Part shown: positions 11,815-24,015 of the stretch, piece by piece | Layout: every line of letters starts with the position of its first letter | Numbering within the stretch: the stretch's first letter is position 1 | Made by a program: the position numbers and the translations under genes | NCBI RefSeq assembly: GCF_036370855.1 | Contig: NC_088099.1 | Location: 149,067,517-149,131,516, forward strand | Direction: 5' to 3' | Origin: Dromaius novaehollandiae | Lineage: Eukaryota > Chordata > Aves > Casuariiformes > Dromaiidae | DNA: 64,000 nucleotides | Notes under the pieces: model-generated | What the model saw: only the letters and a program-made list of their open reading frames with translations | The model's database searches: none | What the model was told of the DNA's origin: nothing

Positions 11815-12310
11815 AGGTCAGGGGAGGTGATCTTGCCCTAACCACTGAGTCAGCACTGGTGAGGCCACATCTGGAGTGCTGTGTCCAGTTCTGGGATCCA
11901 CAGTACAAGGAAGACGTGGATTTACTGAAGGAAGTTCAGCAAAGGACCACAAAGACAATTAAGGGAGCATCTCTCATACCAGGAGAGGCTGAGAGAGCAA
12001 GACTGTTTAGCCTGGAGAACAGAAGGCTCAGGGGGGGATCAATGTGCATAAATACCTGATGGGGGGGAGTAAAGAACATGGAAACAGACTCTTCTCAGTG
12101 GTGTCCAGTGACAGAATGAGAAGCCACAGCACAAACTGAAACATGGGAAATTCCACTTGAACATGAGAAAACACTTCTTTACTGTGAGGGTGGTTGAATA
12201 CTGAAACAGATTTCCAAGAGTGGTTGTGGAGTCTCTATCCTTGGAGATATTCAAAACCCAGCTGGATACAGTCCTGGGCAACCTGTTATAGCTGCCTTGA
12301 AGAAATGATT
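11815..12310 (+). mobile_element. CR1 LINE 3' fragment
   Basis: The frame at 11859-12059 encodes the C-terminal CR1 ORF2 segment (RPHLECCVQFWDPQYKED, then LFSLENRRLRGG). After a frameshift at a G run, further C-terminal text follows through 12290, ending in a '...aaacccagctggatacagtcctgggcaacctg' type tail. It is 5'-truncated, has stops and frameshifts, and is inactive. The microsatellite tail is not preserved. Confidence 0.88.
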
Positions 12311-12750
12311 ATACAGGATAATTGCAACATTTCTCACCTAAAAATCAAATTAGAGGAGAGCATGAGACTATAGTAATGACAGTTTATGCTATGCACCAAG
12401 TGCTACAGAGTTTACCTATTCACATTTTGGAATTTCTGATATTATTTAGATATTTATTTTGTTTGTTTTCAGAAAGGCAATATTTTCCAGTAGCTAAGGG
12501 ATTAAAAAAGTCATAGACAGGTTGTGGTGGAAAAGTGAAAGTTCATGCCATCAGTTTGAAACAGGTATGATGTACAGCTGGCTATATCCAAATTTTCTAT
12601 TTCAGGACAGTTTCTGATGATTTTTTCTGCATCTGAATGGAAACAAATCTTTTCAAAATTTCCTATCAAACATAAATGCTAAAAAATTTTGGTCTTAGAC
12701 TATCTAATTGTGAAAGTATTTGTGGTGCCTAAGAGGGCTTGTCAGATCAC
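12311..12750. other. intergenic DNA
   Basis: Nothing recognised between the CR1 fragment and the retroviral remnant. Confidence 0.55.
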
Positions 12751-13780
12751 GTAACCCTTGTCACAGATCGTGCACTAGGCAAACTCATTTGTCATAGGAT
12801 GTGACATTTTTCCTCTCATATGCTGCTTGCGCATTCTATGCAGTTGTCCATGATTTTCTCTCCACTGTTTTGCTCAGTCTATGTTTACCTTATATGCTCT
12901 GTTTTCCGTGGTAACATGGCCTTTTGCCATTCTAACTTGGGGTTATTTGATGGTTGGACCCAAGCATGCTTAGCTGTGCATTCACATCTCAGGTCTTTGG
13001 TTTTTTTGCTGCAGAGGGCAGCCTGCTTTGCTTGGCGTTCTCGTAATTGTAACAGTGCCTGTCATTTCTCTACTGTGGTCCAGATGACTTCGGGGAGAAA
13101 AGTGTTTTTTCTCTAGCTCATCAGATCCTGCTTTGTTCCCTGGGAAGATGTTTTGCTGGATTCAATACTGGCAGGTAAAGATCCTTTTCTGTTTGCTTTG
13201 CCTCTGTCATCAGTTTCTTGGGTGTCTTTCCAGGGGATTACACATGCCTACTGCTACCCACTACATTTTCATATTCCCAGATGCCACTGAATCATTTGAA
13301 ATCTCCTGCAATCTTTTGCTCATTTTCTGAGTCAATATCAGATAGGTCAGAACTTGAAGAAATCTATCTTTAGTTTCCCCATCACATTTTTTTGCTATCC
13401 ATATAGACTACTTCTCAGAAATTTGAGAAATAACCTTCTGTCACCCATATATTTCCTGGAAATAAAAATTAAAAAATCTTGATCTGATGTTTTCTAGGTT
13501 GAGCTGAGAATTTTTTGAGGCTATATATCCTCCTTTGTACTGTTTGCACTTGTCTCACAGTTCAGATATATATCAAATGAGCTTGCATACCTGGCTGATA
13601 ATCTCTTTCTGTCTTGTGCAAAACGTGTATTTTATTTAGGTCTGCTGCTAAATCTGCAAGGGTTACTTGTACAGTCCCCTTAGCAACTGGGCATACTTGT
13701 TCCTTAAGATCTGTCCATCAGTACAGATCCTTCTCAGCACTTTCACGTAGCAAGTTGCTGGAATCGATCTTTTGTTTTTC
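12750..13780 (-). mobile_element. probable ERV-derived flank, content unidentified
   Basis: This segment is adjacent to the 3'-side repeat copy and differs in composition from the flanks. A minus-strand stretch around 13,560-13,780 reads like a basic, helix-rich gag-type protein but has stops, and I do not recognise it. Plus-strand open frames at 12,820-13,116 and 13,133-13,330 look like shadows. Confidence 0.3.
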
Positions 13781-14012
13781 AGAAGTACACTCTGGAAATC
13801 ATCTTGTTTGTGCCATATTGCCAACAGTTGTTAGAGACAAAACAGTCTCAACTTGGGGAATTTTCCTTACTGCCAATTAGCACAAACTTTTGACTACTGA
13901 TTCAGATATTGCAGAACCCTCCATGCACATGCGTGCACACACATACACACATAATCAGTTAAACAGTTAGAGGAACACCTTTCCTCCCCGCCCCCAGGCT
14001 CAACTGCCCACC
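13780..14012 (-). repeat. direct repeat copy, possible 3' LTR piece
   Basis: It shares text with 17,478-17,690 in the same orientation, for example GCCAATTAGCACAAACTTTT here against GCCAATTAGCACAGACTTTT there, and AACACCTTTCCTC against AAACACCTTTCCTC. Spacing is preserved along roughly 200 bp, with a CA-repeat expansion in this copy. Confidence 0.6.
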
Positions 14013-14049
14013 GCTGCCGGTTATTGCTATTCCACTCTTTGAGTCATTT

Positions 14050-14530
14050 CCACACTGCATTAGCCACCATCCAGGAGTCTGTAAATAAGTATACTTAGGG
14101 CCAGTATTGTTCCTGAGCATTTTCCAAGTCTATTTTCAAGGCCATTACTTCTGCAAACTGACTTGAGCCTCCAGTCCCTTTGCAGGTGGCAGCTTCTCCT
14201 GTGGAGGGATGCCAAGCAGCGGTTCACCATCTCCTGTTTCCTGCTGTGATTTTACGACATCCATTAATAAACAAACTCCATTGTTTATTTTGAGCACTTA
14301 ACTCATCATATGCTGGGGCTTCAACAACCCAAGGAGTTCGATCTTCCTCACATTGTTGATTTGCTGGTCTAATAAGCTCAACTGCTGCTGGTCTGGAGCT
14401 TGAACATGTGTGCTGAGTAAAGGCCAGGATCCATCTTTTGGATCCACATAGCAGTAGCTGATCTTCTCCCAGTGGGTTTTGAATGCTTGAACATGAAATC
14501 AGGGACATAATATTCTCAGGCATAACCACA
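14050..14530 (-). pseudogene. retroviral RNase H remnant
   Basis: The minus-strand translation contains an N-terminal WSLFINGC segment (where the family has an FTDGS-type acidic site), a QFAEVMA segment near 14,140-14,160 supplying the conserved glutamate, and FTDSW near 14,065-14,085 supplying an aspartate. The first acidic residue appears as N in this copy. At least one stop interrupts the domain. RNase H would degrade the RNA strand during reverse transcription, but this copy cannot act. Confidence 0.7.
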
Positions 14531-14799
14531 GTGACCGCTCTGTGCTTAACACTTCAGTGGCACACAGAATGCCCTCATATGCAGCCTGGACCTCTTGTTC
14601 CAGAGAGGTGTAGCTATTTCTGCTCCTTTGTAGCTCCAAATCCAGAATCCCAATGGCATCCCTCTCATCTCTTGAGGCACTTGTTTCAGCAAACTCCATA
14701 TGATGCTGACCTTTCTTGCACTGGTATATGACAAAGTTTTTATATTGCTACCTTCCTGGATTGGTCCTAATGCCATTGGATGGGCTATCACCTACTTGA

Positions 14800-15550
14800 T
14801 CCACTAATAAGCTTTCTGCTGTTCCTCAAAATGACTCTTTTTGTGGATCACTTGATATATGGGTTTGGTCAATTGGCTGTAACCAGGAATGCTCAAGGCG
14901 GCTTGGCTTTCTTGTTTATTGCACTGGGGTCCATGGCACTTAATGAAGAAATTTGTATGGCTGTGATATGTGTCCACCCATCTTGCCACTGCATGCCTAA
15001 AAACTGTATTTATCAAATAGGCCTTTTGACTTTGGAGCTCTTAATGGCAAATCCAGCATATAGAAAGCTAACAATTATCTGCTGCCTATTACTTAATAAG
15101 TACTTCTGCAGTTGTTCCTCCAGTCAATACCTCATCAATGTTATGGAAAAATTCTCTGGAGATCTGCTGCTTTAAAGTTTGGCGAATGATGCCAAGGAAG
15201 ATGGTTGGGCTGTATTTCCACCCTCAGGGCAGCCAGTTCCAGGTGCATTGTATGCTATTCCAGGTGAGAGCAAATTGGGATCTCACTTCTTTGTCAAGAG
15301 GGATTGAAAAGAAAAGTGTTTGCAGCATCAGTTGTATAATACACCATGCATGGTCTTTGTCTTCTACCTCACAGCACAGCTGCAACAAGTCTGGAGCTGC
15401 AGCAGTCAACAGGGTTGTGCTTTCATTCAACATTCTAAAGTCTGCTGGTAGCCATCCTTCTCCAGTAGGCTTCCACACAGGCACAGCAACCAGGACTGTT
15501 GTAAGGTGAACGAGTTTTGGAGATCCTCCTTTCTTTTTCCAAGGAATCAA
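14800..15550 (-). pseudogene. retroviral reverse transcriptase remnant
   Basis: In the minus-strand frame at 15,224-15,550, VPVWKPTGEGW and DFRMLNESTT mark the start of an RT finger/palm domain, followed by IPLDKEVRSQFA. The polymerase box, where the family has Y-x-D-D, reads N-I-D-E at 15,131-15,142. The thumb/connection segment (YQVIHKKSHFE, within 14,804-15,016) lies in another frame. Stops, frameshifts and a changed catalytic box show an inactive copy. The order RT then RNase H fits the flanking pieces. Confidence 0.8.
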
Positions 15551-15579
15551 TTAATTTTTGGATTTCACCAGTGGCTCCT

Positions 15580-15935
15580 CAGTCAGTATAATACTGCTTT
15601 TGGCAAATCACTTGGATTGCCAAGAGAACAATGACTGGTCTCTCCTGTGCAAACCACACTGCCTGCTACAAAAACCCAAAGCCTTCCTATCCCATTCCTC
15701 CATCTACAGTGACCAAGAAAGTCAGTCGCGAAGATGGCAGGGGCAGCAGGGCTAGTGACAATAGGTAGGGGGGTACCAATCACATCTATTCAAACAGAGG
15801 CTCCTTTCAATTAGTGTTAGGCACGTCTCTCCTCCAGTTTCTCCACGAATGACTGACTACTTATTTATTTATAACTGCTACACAATGAGTGCAACAAGGT
15901 TCACTGAGCACCAATATCCATTATGGCATAAAGTT
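15580..15935 (-). pseudogene. retroviral protease remnant
   Basis: The minus strand reads M-D-I-G-A-Q then a stop at 15,901-15,921, in the position expected for the D-[ST]-G-A active site of a retroviral aspartic protease upstream of RT. The central residue is replaced by I and a stop follows directly. Downstream, IGTPLPIVTSPAAP (15,583-15,783) lies between protease and RT. The call rests on one degenerate motif plus position. Confidence 0.5.
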
Positions 15936-16249
15936 GTTAAGGCCACCTTACCCAGATAGTTGAATAAATTTGATTATCTCCATCTGTCGCCAAGCCAGTG
16001 GCAGAGCACCCTTAATGCAGTAAGTTCAGATCAGTTGTCAGAGTAGTATGTGGTCCAGAGACAGCAGGAGAAGGCAATTGTATAGCTGAGTTCTGACTTC
16101 TCCTATGTCTTTGCAGTTCCTTAGTTCACAGTGCTAAGATCTCCAAAAGGCCTTCCATCCCACTGTCATACCCTCTTCCTTTCCTATCAAGATGCTTAAG
16201 TCCCAGCATATAGGGCAGAAAAATGGAAAAGTCTCAGCCCTTCTTGAGA

Positions 16250-17450
16250 CTTTTTTCAAGATTTACCATAATACGGGACTCTCTGCATTATCCTTGGCCA
16301 TGCTGCTAATTTCATGCCTGTCTTCTGGCATGCTTCACCAACAGTATGATACACATAGGTCACTCCTTGATCAATAGGACATTGCTCAGGCAATACCTGA
16401 GTGGCATTAGTAACTGTGCCAAGATGTAGGAGCTTTTGGGCCATGGCATTAGTGGTCATCACCTTTTTGGGGTCCCTTTCCCCTTTCCTGTAAACACACT
16501 TCAGCAGTCCAAGCAACTGCAATTGATTATCTTCTTCCCAGTCCCTCCATGGGCGTAACTCAAAGCCCTCCTCCTCCATCGTCTAGGGCAGTGTTTATTA
16601 TAACTGGTGTAGTCCCCAAACTCCCCAGAGCAATGCTCTCCTGAGCAAACAGTTGTATCTTGGTGGCTCTGGTTTCACAGCACCGCCATAGCTACTGCAG
16701 GATCAGCTCACTGGAGCAGCATCTGTAAATGCCCAGTATTCCTTCAATTTCACTCTGAGTAAAGGACTGTTGAGTAGTCACACGCCGGAGAGCGGCACTC
16801 CAGTTTCCGTAGGTCTGCTTAATCACCATAACTGGAGTGGCCTGGAGGTGCTTTGTTTTTAATCTGCCATCAGTTTCCTCACCTGAGGTGTTGGGGTTCC
16901 CCTCCAGGGCAGTCACTCTCAGCTCGCTCGCCATCCCCCAGCAGCTGGGACAACTCAGTGCGCAGCTTGCAGATTGGCTGCTTCAGCACTACTAACTGCT
17001 CAGTTCTGGCCAGGGGCCTCCCTACTGGTTACTGCCTCCTTTAGCTGGCCATTGCTCTGAGAAAGACCATCATCCCAATTCCACAGCTCTGCTGAGTAGC
17101 TGGTCCCTCCAGAGCCCTGCTGAGAGCACACAGTAAGCCCCGGTGCACCTTCACAGCACAGCAGGACTCTGTGTTGCCACAGTCCCCAGAGCCCCCCCAG
17201 CTATTTCTCTTGGATCCCACAGGGAGAGGGCCCCAGGTCCGGGCCACTGGCAGACAGATCTCTCCTCAATTGCCTTCCCATCCAGCAAGAGCTCTCTCAG
17301 GTCCCTTGGACTCTCCATTTCCCACTTGTTTATGCGTTGTTTGCACCTACCCCGTCTCCTCCCCCCCCACACACAACAGGCATGCCACTTACACCACGGC
17401 GCAAGAACAAAACTCTCAGTACCAGAATCAAGGCTTCTTCCTGAGTCTCA
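16250..17450 (-). pseudogene. probable gag remnant
   Basis: Several minus-strand frames (16,256-16,579; 16,692-16,934; 17,041-17,247) lie upstream of the protease remnant, where gag is expected. The first has a basic and polar sequence (RPWRDWEEDNQ, then a QKLLHLGT segment). I cannot match them to a named gag domain and no CCHC zinc knuckle was found, so the assignment is by position. Confidence 0.4.
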
Positions 17451-17477
17451 AAGTCACTACAATTATTCCCATTCCAG

Positions 17478-17690
17478 GACGTGCCAGGCGCAAGTATTGC
17501 ACGCATTCTTCACCAATTACTGTTGCAGGCAAAACAGCCTCACCTGGAGTAATGTAATTAAATTTAATTTATTGCCAATTAGCACAGACTTTTGATTATT
17601 GATTTGAGTATTTAGAAAAAGGAAGACATAGACAGTTAAACAAACACTTAGGGAAACACCTTTCCTCTCCTTTCCCCAGGTTCAATCAAC
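17478..17690 (-). repeat. direct repeat copy, possible 5' LTR R/U5
   Basis: This is the partner of 13,780-14,012. On the minus strand it contains GGCAATAAATT (a possible AATAAA signal near 17,566-17,572), followed by a 'gttttgcctgcaacagtaattggtg' type segment that resembles the R/U5 end of avian ERV LTRs. The exact ends and a primer-binding site were not established. Confidence 0.55.
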
Positions 17691-18240
17691 TTAGTCAAAT
17701 GCCTCTCCTTCCCCCCTTCCTTATCTCAAATTTTCTTATTTTGACAGTGGGTTACACTCAGTTCATCTCAATTACTCTGGTGAGCAACAGGCGATGCAAG
17801 AGGCTGGGGTCAGTGCATAGTGGTTTCTTTCTGCCATTCCTAGCTTCTTACTTGTTTTCCATTTACCCTGGTGTGGGTCACCTGCAGGCCATAGTCCTTT
17901 TAGAGGAGTATGTCCTCTGCCATGAGGCAACTCCTTCCAAGAGCGCATTTCCAACCTTGCCCCAAACAATCTGCCCTTGCAAGTGTTTCCTCCATAGCAG
18001 CTGCAGCCCTTTTAAACGTGCCTGATCCAGGGTGCCCTGTGCTCTTCTGACTGGCTGTTGTTTTGGCAGGCAGTGGGGTGCTTGCATTGGTTGCAGAGCC
18101 AGCCAGACCCAGCTGTGACCCACATACAAAAGTTTGTGGCCTCCCCCACACTGGTCACAACTGCCACCTCCTGCTACTGAAACCGTGCAATTTATGCCCA
18201 GCACAACAGTAAAGCCATTTTTAAGCAATACAGTGTTAGG
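17690..18240 (-). mobile_element. possible U3 or outer ERV segment
   Basis: A minus-strand open frame (17,878-18,228) has a Cys/Gly-rich start (CDQCGGGHKL). It lies outside the repeat pair, so it is either the U3 part of the 5' LTR or unrelated retroviral DNA. It is GC-richer than the DNA beyond 18,240, where AT-rich sequence resumes sharply. Confidence 0.35.
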
Positions 18241-19835
18241 TGCTTCAGAGTACAGAGAAAGCTAATATCATTCATTGTATTTTTTTCTTCATTGAAACTT
18301 CTTTCTAGAACTTTTTAAATGACAATAAGCCAACTACATATATTCTATTTGTCTTTAAAACGACCTCTTGAAAGTGATGCACAACAACAAATACCTTTAA
18401 GAACCATGTCTTTAAACTAAGACACTAACTTAAAGCTCCTGAAGACTCACTAGTAGATTCTGCTTTCTGTCAGTAGTGCCTGAAACATCACTTAACATAG
18501 TGCATTATCATTCTAGTTGTCAGAAGATGTACAGTTCTCTAGGATTAGTGATCCTCTTATGATTTTTTTTTTCCTTTTTCAAATGCTGTTCTTTGCTCTC
18601 CATTTCCACATCAAAATGTTATACGCTAAGGTTCTCAAGGGTTCACAGTATGCTGAAGTTAAGATAATAAATCACCTTTATAAATTGCTGGAGTCATTTC
18701 TCATTCATTAACCTGGGATTCCTTTACTTGTTCTCAAGTTTTAAGGCAAAACCGGGGACCACCACCAGTCAAGAAATGAATAATGGAGTAATGTCAAGTA
18801 CTCTAATATTGGACTTACTGCATTATGTCTACTATTCTCCTTCTAGTGTCTATACAGGAATTGCTGTTTCCTTGATGTCCTTTCTACCCCTAATAGATGA
18901 ATGTATTGGCAATAAATTTGATACAAATGGATATTCCCCTGTTTCCTGGTAATATTCTGCCAATAGGCATTCAGATTTGATGGTACCTGCTGAAAGATAC
19001 AGCAAAGACTGTCAATGGCTGAATGGTTCATCTGGCTCAATAAGGCAGAATTAATTTTTCACATCAAAAAATTATTTCTCTGGAGAAGCTGGATAGCATA
19101 TTCTTGTTGTTGATAATGGTACTGACTTTTCAATGCTATCTGAAATGGTTTGGGACAATGCTCGTCTTCAGATTACCTAAAGCTTTTGTTTGTGTTTTAT
19201 CAAAGATGTAGGCTTTCTACTCTCTGCTACAATTCTGTCTGTTTACTCTATAGATGTCTATCCTCTTGCTATTTGGAGGTATTTTTTCTTAGATTATAGT
19301 AATTTTTGCATAGTGTCTTTTAAACTCTGTTATATGTTACATATGTGACCCTTTTTTGAATTAGATTCTCCAGTTATAAGCAGGTGGCAAAACACTCAAA
19401 TTTGTATCTGGCACCCCTTGTGCATCTTGATTTTTAGTTAAAAGAGTATTTTTCTACAGTCTTATTCTGTGTGTGTTTGCAAATTCTAATATTCTGCTAT
19501 TATTCCTGCTAACAGCCTTGTCCTTTTTCCTGAACAATACAGCAGGGAAAAAAAAACCCAGACTCTTCATTCTTGGGGAGATTCCACTGGTACTTCGGAT
19601 GAATTCATCCCCTAGCAGTGCCGTTTATTTAGCACTCTTTTAAACTACATTTGGGCTGCCTGCTTAGGCTGTTCTCCCCTTGCTTATGTTTTGCCTACAA
19701 CTAATATTTAGGAAAATTCCCAATGAGGTCAATATGAATGTCACCCAAACATGTCAACCCAAAGTGCAGATCATCCCCCTCTTTTCACCAGATAGAGTCA
19801 ACTCTTTCTTGTACAACCACTGAAATGAGCAGCTT
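18241..19835. other. AT-rich intergenic DNA
   Basis: No gene or clear repeat recognised. Confidence 0.55.
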
Positions 19836-19837
19836 GT

Positions 19838-19905
19838 ATCTCATTATCTTGTAAAACACTTCAGGGTACCTTCAATGTGAAAGGCAGTGAATAAAACCAA
19901 ATTTT
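19838..19905 (-). repeat. possible MIR3/L3-like SINE tail
   Basis: The text 'cttgtaaaacacttcagggt' followed by 'gaaaggcagtgaataaa' resembles, on the plus strand, the well-known ancient tail 'ttgtaaagcgctttgaga...gaaaggcactatataaat'. It is short and diverged. Confidence 0.4.
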
Positions 19906-22275
19906 ATCATATTCAACCTTTGAACAAAGAATAGAAAAAAAGCCAAGAACAGAAGTAAAGTCATCAATATAGGATGACATACAAAAGCATTTTAGACTTC
20001 ACTGTCATCCATTTGTTAATCTGTGCTGATAACTTTCAGTCTCTGGAGAAACAATGGACTTGTTAAGAGATGAATTCAGATATGGATGCTCTAAGGATTT
20101 TATTATTATTATTTTAAATTAATCCTCTGAATAGAAAAGGGAGGGAAACAAATCCTAAAGTTGCTTTCCCTGTTACTTTGTTCAAAATAGTGTATATTCT
20201 TGAGTGACAATATAAAAGAAATATTAAAATGAGCTCCATTTCACTAATATCGACATAGCTATTTTCCACCTTTTAAAGAAATCTATATTTAAAGAGAAAT
20301 TAGCATTCCTTTTAACATGAACACTCAAAACCCTTTTCAAGGAGAACCACCAAAGTCACTTCTCATCCAAAGGGACACAGCCAGTGGCTCTAATTCAGAG
20401 TAGCTTGCTCAGAAATATTATTTTTGATATCATTCTGACATTGCTGTGAGAGTGGTTTAGGCTAATAATGGTATTTTATAGTGGACCCAAGGCAGTTCTC
20501 TGCATAATGGCCCAAGCATATTCATTGCATAATTCCACACCTGGTTGAAATACACTTTAAATTTATCAAAAATAGCTACTATTTTTGTGTTTCCTTTGGG
20601 AAATAATAGTAGAGGCATGTCAAGCAAGAAAAGTAGTGATTATTTTCGCTCTTTTACTTGTCTCAGTTTGCTCTGTATGTTTCCAGGAATTATACATCTA
20701 AGAGTGTAATTATGGAACTGGCCCCACTTGCAGGCAGGAAAACTTAAAATTCTTTCAGACTTCAAACATCTTGATATTAAGCTTAAGATACTAAGAAAAG
20801 ATGTCTTGTGTGTTTTTGCCTTAATACAAATATTTCAGCCATGTTCCTCCATCCCTCTGTAAAGTTGCACAGTACAGAAAGTCAGTTGTGACACAGAAAC
20901 CAGTGAAATTTTCTCATCTAAATCACCATGGACCAGCATGAATTTCTCACTAGACTGCTAAAATGATAAACTATATGTGTGTGTAGGCATCTGGGAGTTT
21001 AACAACTGGATGTCACCACCAGTATGCTTTAAGTGTATGCTTTAAGTGCATGTGTGTCTATATATGTAATATATAATACACAAATATGTATTTAACACAG
21101 AAGTAATGTTAGTACTGTGTGTAACTGAAGAGTAAAAACCACTCTGTTGGTAGAAAACTTTGGTTTTTACCTTTGTTGAGTATTTTTCTATATCTTTTCT
21201 TAAATTTTAAGAATTACTGAACAATTCATACTAGAACACTGAAATAAGAAGCTGCCAGAGAATGCTTCCTTCATTACTCGTAATGACAAGGAGATGTGAA
21301 ATGTCAGTCTTGTAAAAAATATATTTTAATCCTTAAGATCAGATCTGTTACCATGACAAAAGAATTTAGATCCCAGTAAAGTTGCATTTATACTTTATAT
21401 TTTCAGAGCAGGACAAAGCAGCCAAAGCACACTGGTGAATCCAGTCTTTCTTTGTAACTGACTTTATAAGTTTAGAGGGCTGCATAAGTAAAACCAGCAC
21501 TATGTGAGAGCTGGGCAGAGAAAGTCATGTTTTGGAGCTCCTCTACACTTGTGTAGATTAAAGGATTTCCCTCTGCATTTCATTTGTCTGATACCACTGC
21601 CTTAGACACAGAAGACAGCATGGCAAAGTCATGCTGAACCTTTAATGACTATGGCAGCATGCAATCACAGCACTTTGAGAAGCATTAACTCTTAGGCACT
21701 GAGAATTATTGAAACAATCTTCTCTTTTGTCTTCCCGAGTCATCTCACGCAATAGGACTGTTTCCCAGAGATTAATTCTAAAGCAAGAATTAGCTAGCTA
21801 TCCCAATGGTGTTTCTTGCCTTAATTTGCTGAGAGAAAACTATTAGTAATTCACACGGAGACAACGAAGACACTGAAACAAACCCCAGATTTCTTAGAGG
21901 GAATACTTTAGCCTATGAATTAATACACTTAATTGTACATTTTCACCAGAAGTTATTTCTACTGGTTAGAATAAATACTTGGGGTAAACTTATGTATTAT
22001 TTTCAGACAAAGCAAATAAACTGAGACTGTGATTTAAGCACAAAACTGAATCACAACCATCCCGTCTATGATTCACTTGATTTTAATTCTGAAGTTTTAG
22101 AAATATGTTATTTAATGATCTAAACACTACTGGCATCACAATTGCACAATTTCAGACTTCCAGAAAATCATACAGTAGGTAGAGATACAAATTTGGACTC
22201 ATCTTCAGAAAAAATAACTTTTTTTTCTAAATATACCTTAGGAGAAAATGTCAGACCATGAATGACATGTACTAG

Positions 22276-22310
<35 letters not shown>

Positions 22311-24009
22311 ATATTTTGGAAAGATCTAACATGCTCCAAGGAAACATGCTTATACATGGTTATACATGTAAACAATCCGGGATCAGGAAACTCCCTCTGT
22401 TAGCATTGTCAGTTAGTGACCAATAAACTAATGCCTAGGGATTCTGTTAGTAGTAAACAGTCGTGGTTGTTTTATTATTTCTTATTGTTTGGTTACTTAT
22501 TTCTTTTGAGGAAAAGCACTTGAAGAACCTTAAAGACAAGTTAACGATGATCTAGTTTAGGAATTTCCAAGGTTTATGTTAAATGCAAGCTTGGGCCAAA
22601 AAGTGTGGAGACAGCTCCTGGCTGGAATAGAATGTTAATTCATTGAAATAATCATATTTCCTCATTAAATCTGTGCATGTCATTTTGTAAAAACCTTTAT
22701 TAGAAATTCTACCTCCTTTTTCAGCACTTTTTCCACTTGTCCCATTTTCAAAAGCATTAGCTCTTTTAACAAATGGATCACATAACTATTGCTATTAACA
22801 CTGTTAAAAACCTCAATCATTCAAAGATTCAGAAGATCATCTAAAAGCAAATATATTAATAGAAATATTTGAACAAAACAGACTAAAAATATAAATTTAA
22901 CACTATTTCTGAAGGTTATCATTTCAGAAGGAATGTACTTGTTATACAAGGATCCTAAAATGGTATTTTGATACTTTTTTTTCCTGAAATTCATCTACTT
23001 GTTATAACATATTGGTATATTAAATAAATCATTTTTACAGTAATTCTATAAAAATGTCATATGAGACAAGGATGCAATGTAAGGGACCATTCATAAAGAT
23101 TATCTTTAGCCTAGTGAAGTTATTGTGCTTTGGCTTCCAGTATAATCAATGGAGAAAGATTCTCCCAGACGATGGTTCAGGATGTTAAGTCAAGGTCCTG
23201 CTCATTTAGGAGGAACCTGTGTCTCTCATTCACTATAGAGAAAGCTGTGAGAGATCATCCTTTTTCTACTCCACCTCCTGCCAAGTGTCAGTAACTCCAA
23301 AAAAGAAAGCACACTAATCCATTTAAAACACACTTGCATTGAGTGTTTGGTAGAAATCTAAAAATAAGTCAATCTTCTAACATAAGAAAATTAAGATTAA
23401 ATACTACTTGTGCTACTTGGATTCTGATCTTGGTTAGACCCATCAGATAAAGAAATATTTAAGTTCACTTTTAAAAATAAACATGATGCAAAAATCATAT
23501 ACCTCATCGCCTGTTGAAAGATTAATTTGAAAAGCTTCCATATTCAAAGAATAGATGCTATTAATTTATTGAAAGTTCACCCTATCATTGAGGTGTACAC
23601 AAAGAGACTTATCCTTGCCTAAGGGTGAATATCAGTGTTATTGTTGATGTGATACCTTCACAACAAACATCTGTAAGAGTGATTTTATAGTTATAGTGGC
23701 AAAAAAAGGTTGCAGCAGCACCATGCAGTTCTTGAGAGACAAGACTTCACAGAACATTTACTAATATCCTTATAATGAAGGCAATTTTGGAGTTGTGAAG
23801 ACACTATTACAGAAGCAGCTTTATAACAGAGTCTGGGTTTTATTTCAACTGTGTTGCAACTGGATCTATGGCATAAAGTACTCAACATAATGCTTTAATG
23901 CATACCCACCAGCTCATGAGAACAAAATGATTTTGTAATGGGAAATGGAATTTATAATTTCAAGATTATCAGTTCAAGACTAAATTGTTTCTTAATCATT
24001 TACGGTCAT
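19906..24009. other. AT-rich intergenic DNA
   Basis: About 4.1 kb without a recognisable gene. It includes a 13-bp tandem duplication (GTATGCTTTAAGT, about 21,022-21,047) and a 29-nt A run (22,280-22,308) that is not preceded by anything I recognise as a retrocopy. Confidence 0.6.
22280..22308 (+). repeat. poly-A run (29 nt)
   Basis: Uninterrupted adenines. The upstream sequence shows no exon-like or SINE-like body, so it is most simply a mononucleotide repeat. Confidence 0.9.
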
Positions 24010-24015
24010 TACTAC

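Larger units (their letters stand above)
12750..18240 (-). mobile_element. decayed endogenous retrovirus (minus strand)
   Basis: On the minus strand, from high to low coordinates, the region shows a gag-like leader portion, an aspartic-protease site (about 15,901-15,921), reverse transcriptase (about 15,550-14,800) and RNase H (about 14,530-14,050), in the gag-pro-pol order of a retrovirus. Every frame is broken by stops and frameshifts. Two diverged direct copies of a roughly 200-bp segment (13,780-14,012 and 17,478-17,690) flank the pol remnant and may be LTR parts. No integrase or env was recognised, so the 3' part seems deleted. The pol wording resembles avian ERV-L-type elements, but I cannot assign a family. 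The outer limits are approximate and 12.75-13.78 kb is included only by adjacency. Confidence 0.75.

Noticed and set aside
12820..13330. plus-strand hydrophobic open frames
   Set aside because: They are opposite in strand to the neighbouring ERV, with no domain, and are likely chance frames in T-rich DNA.
17143..17595. 150-codon plus-strand open frame
   Set aside because: It lies antisense to the retroviral remnant and has no recognisable domain, so it is taken as a shadow frame.
22280..22308. poly-A run as the tail of a processed retrocopy
   Set aside because: The sequence upstream shows no exon-like coding text or SINE body, and no flanking duplication was seen.
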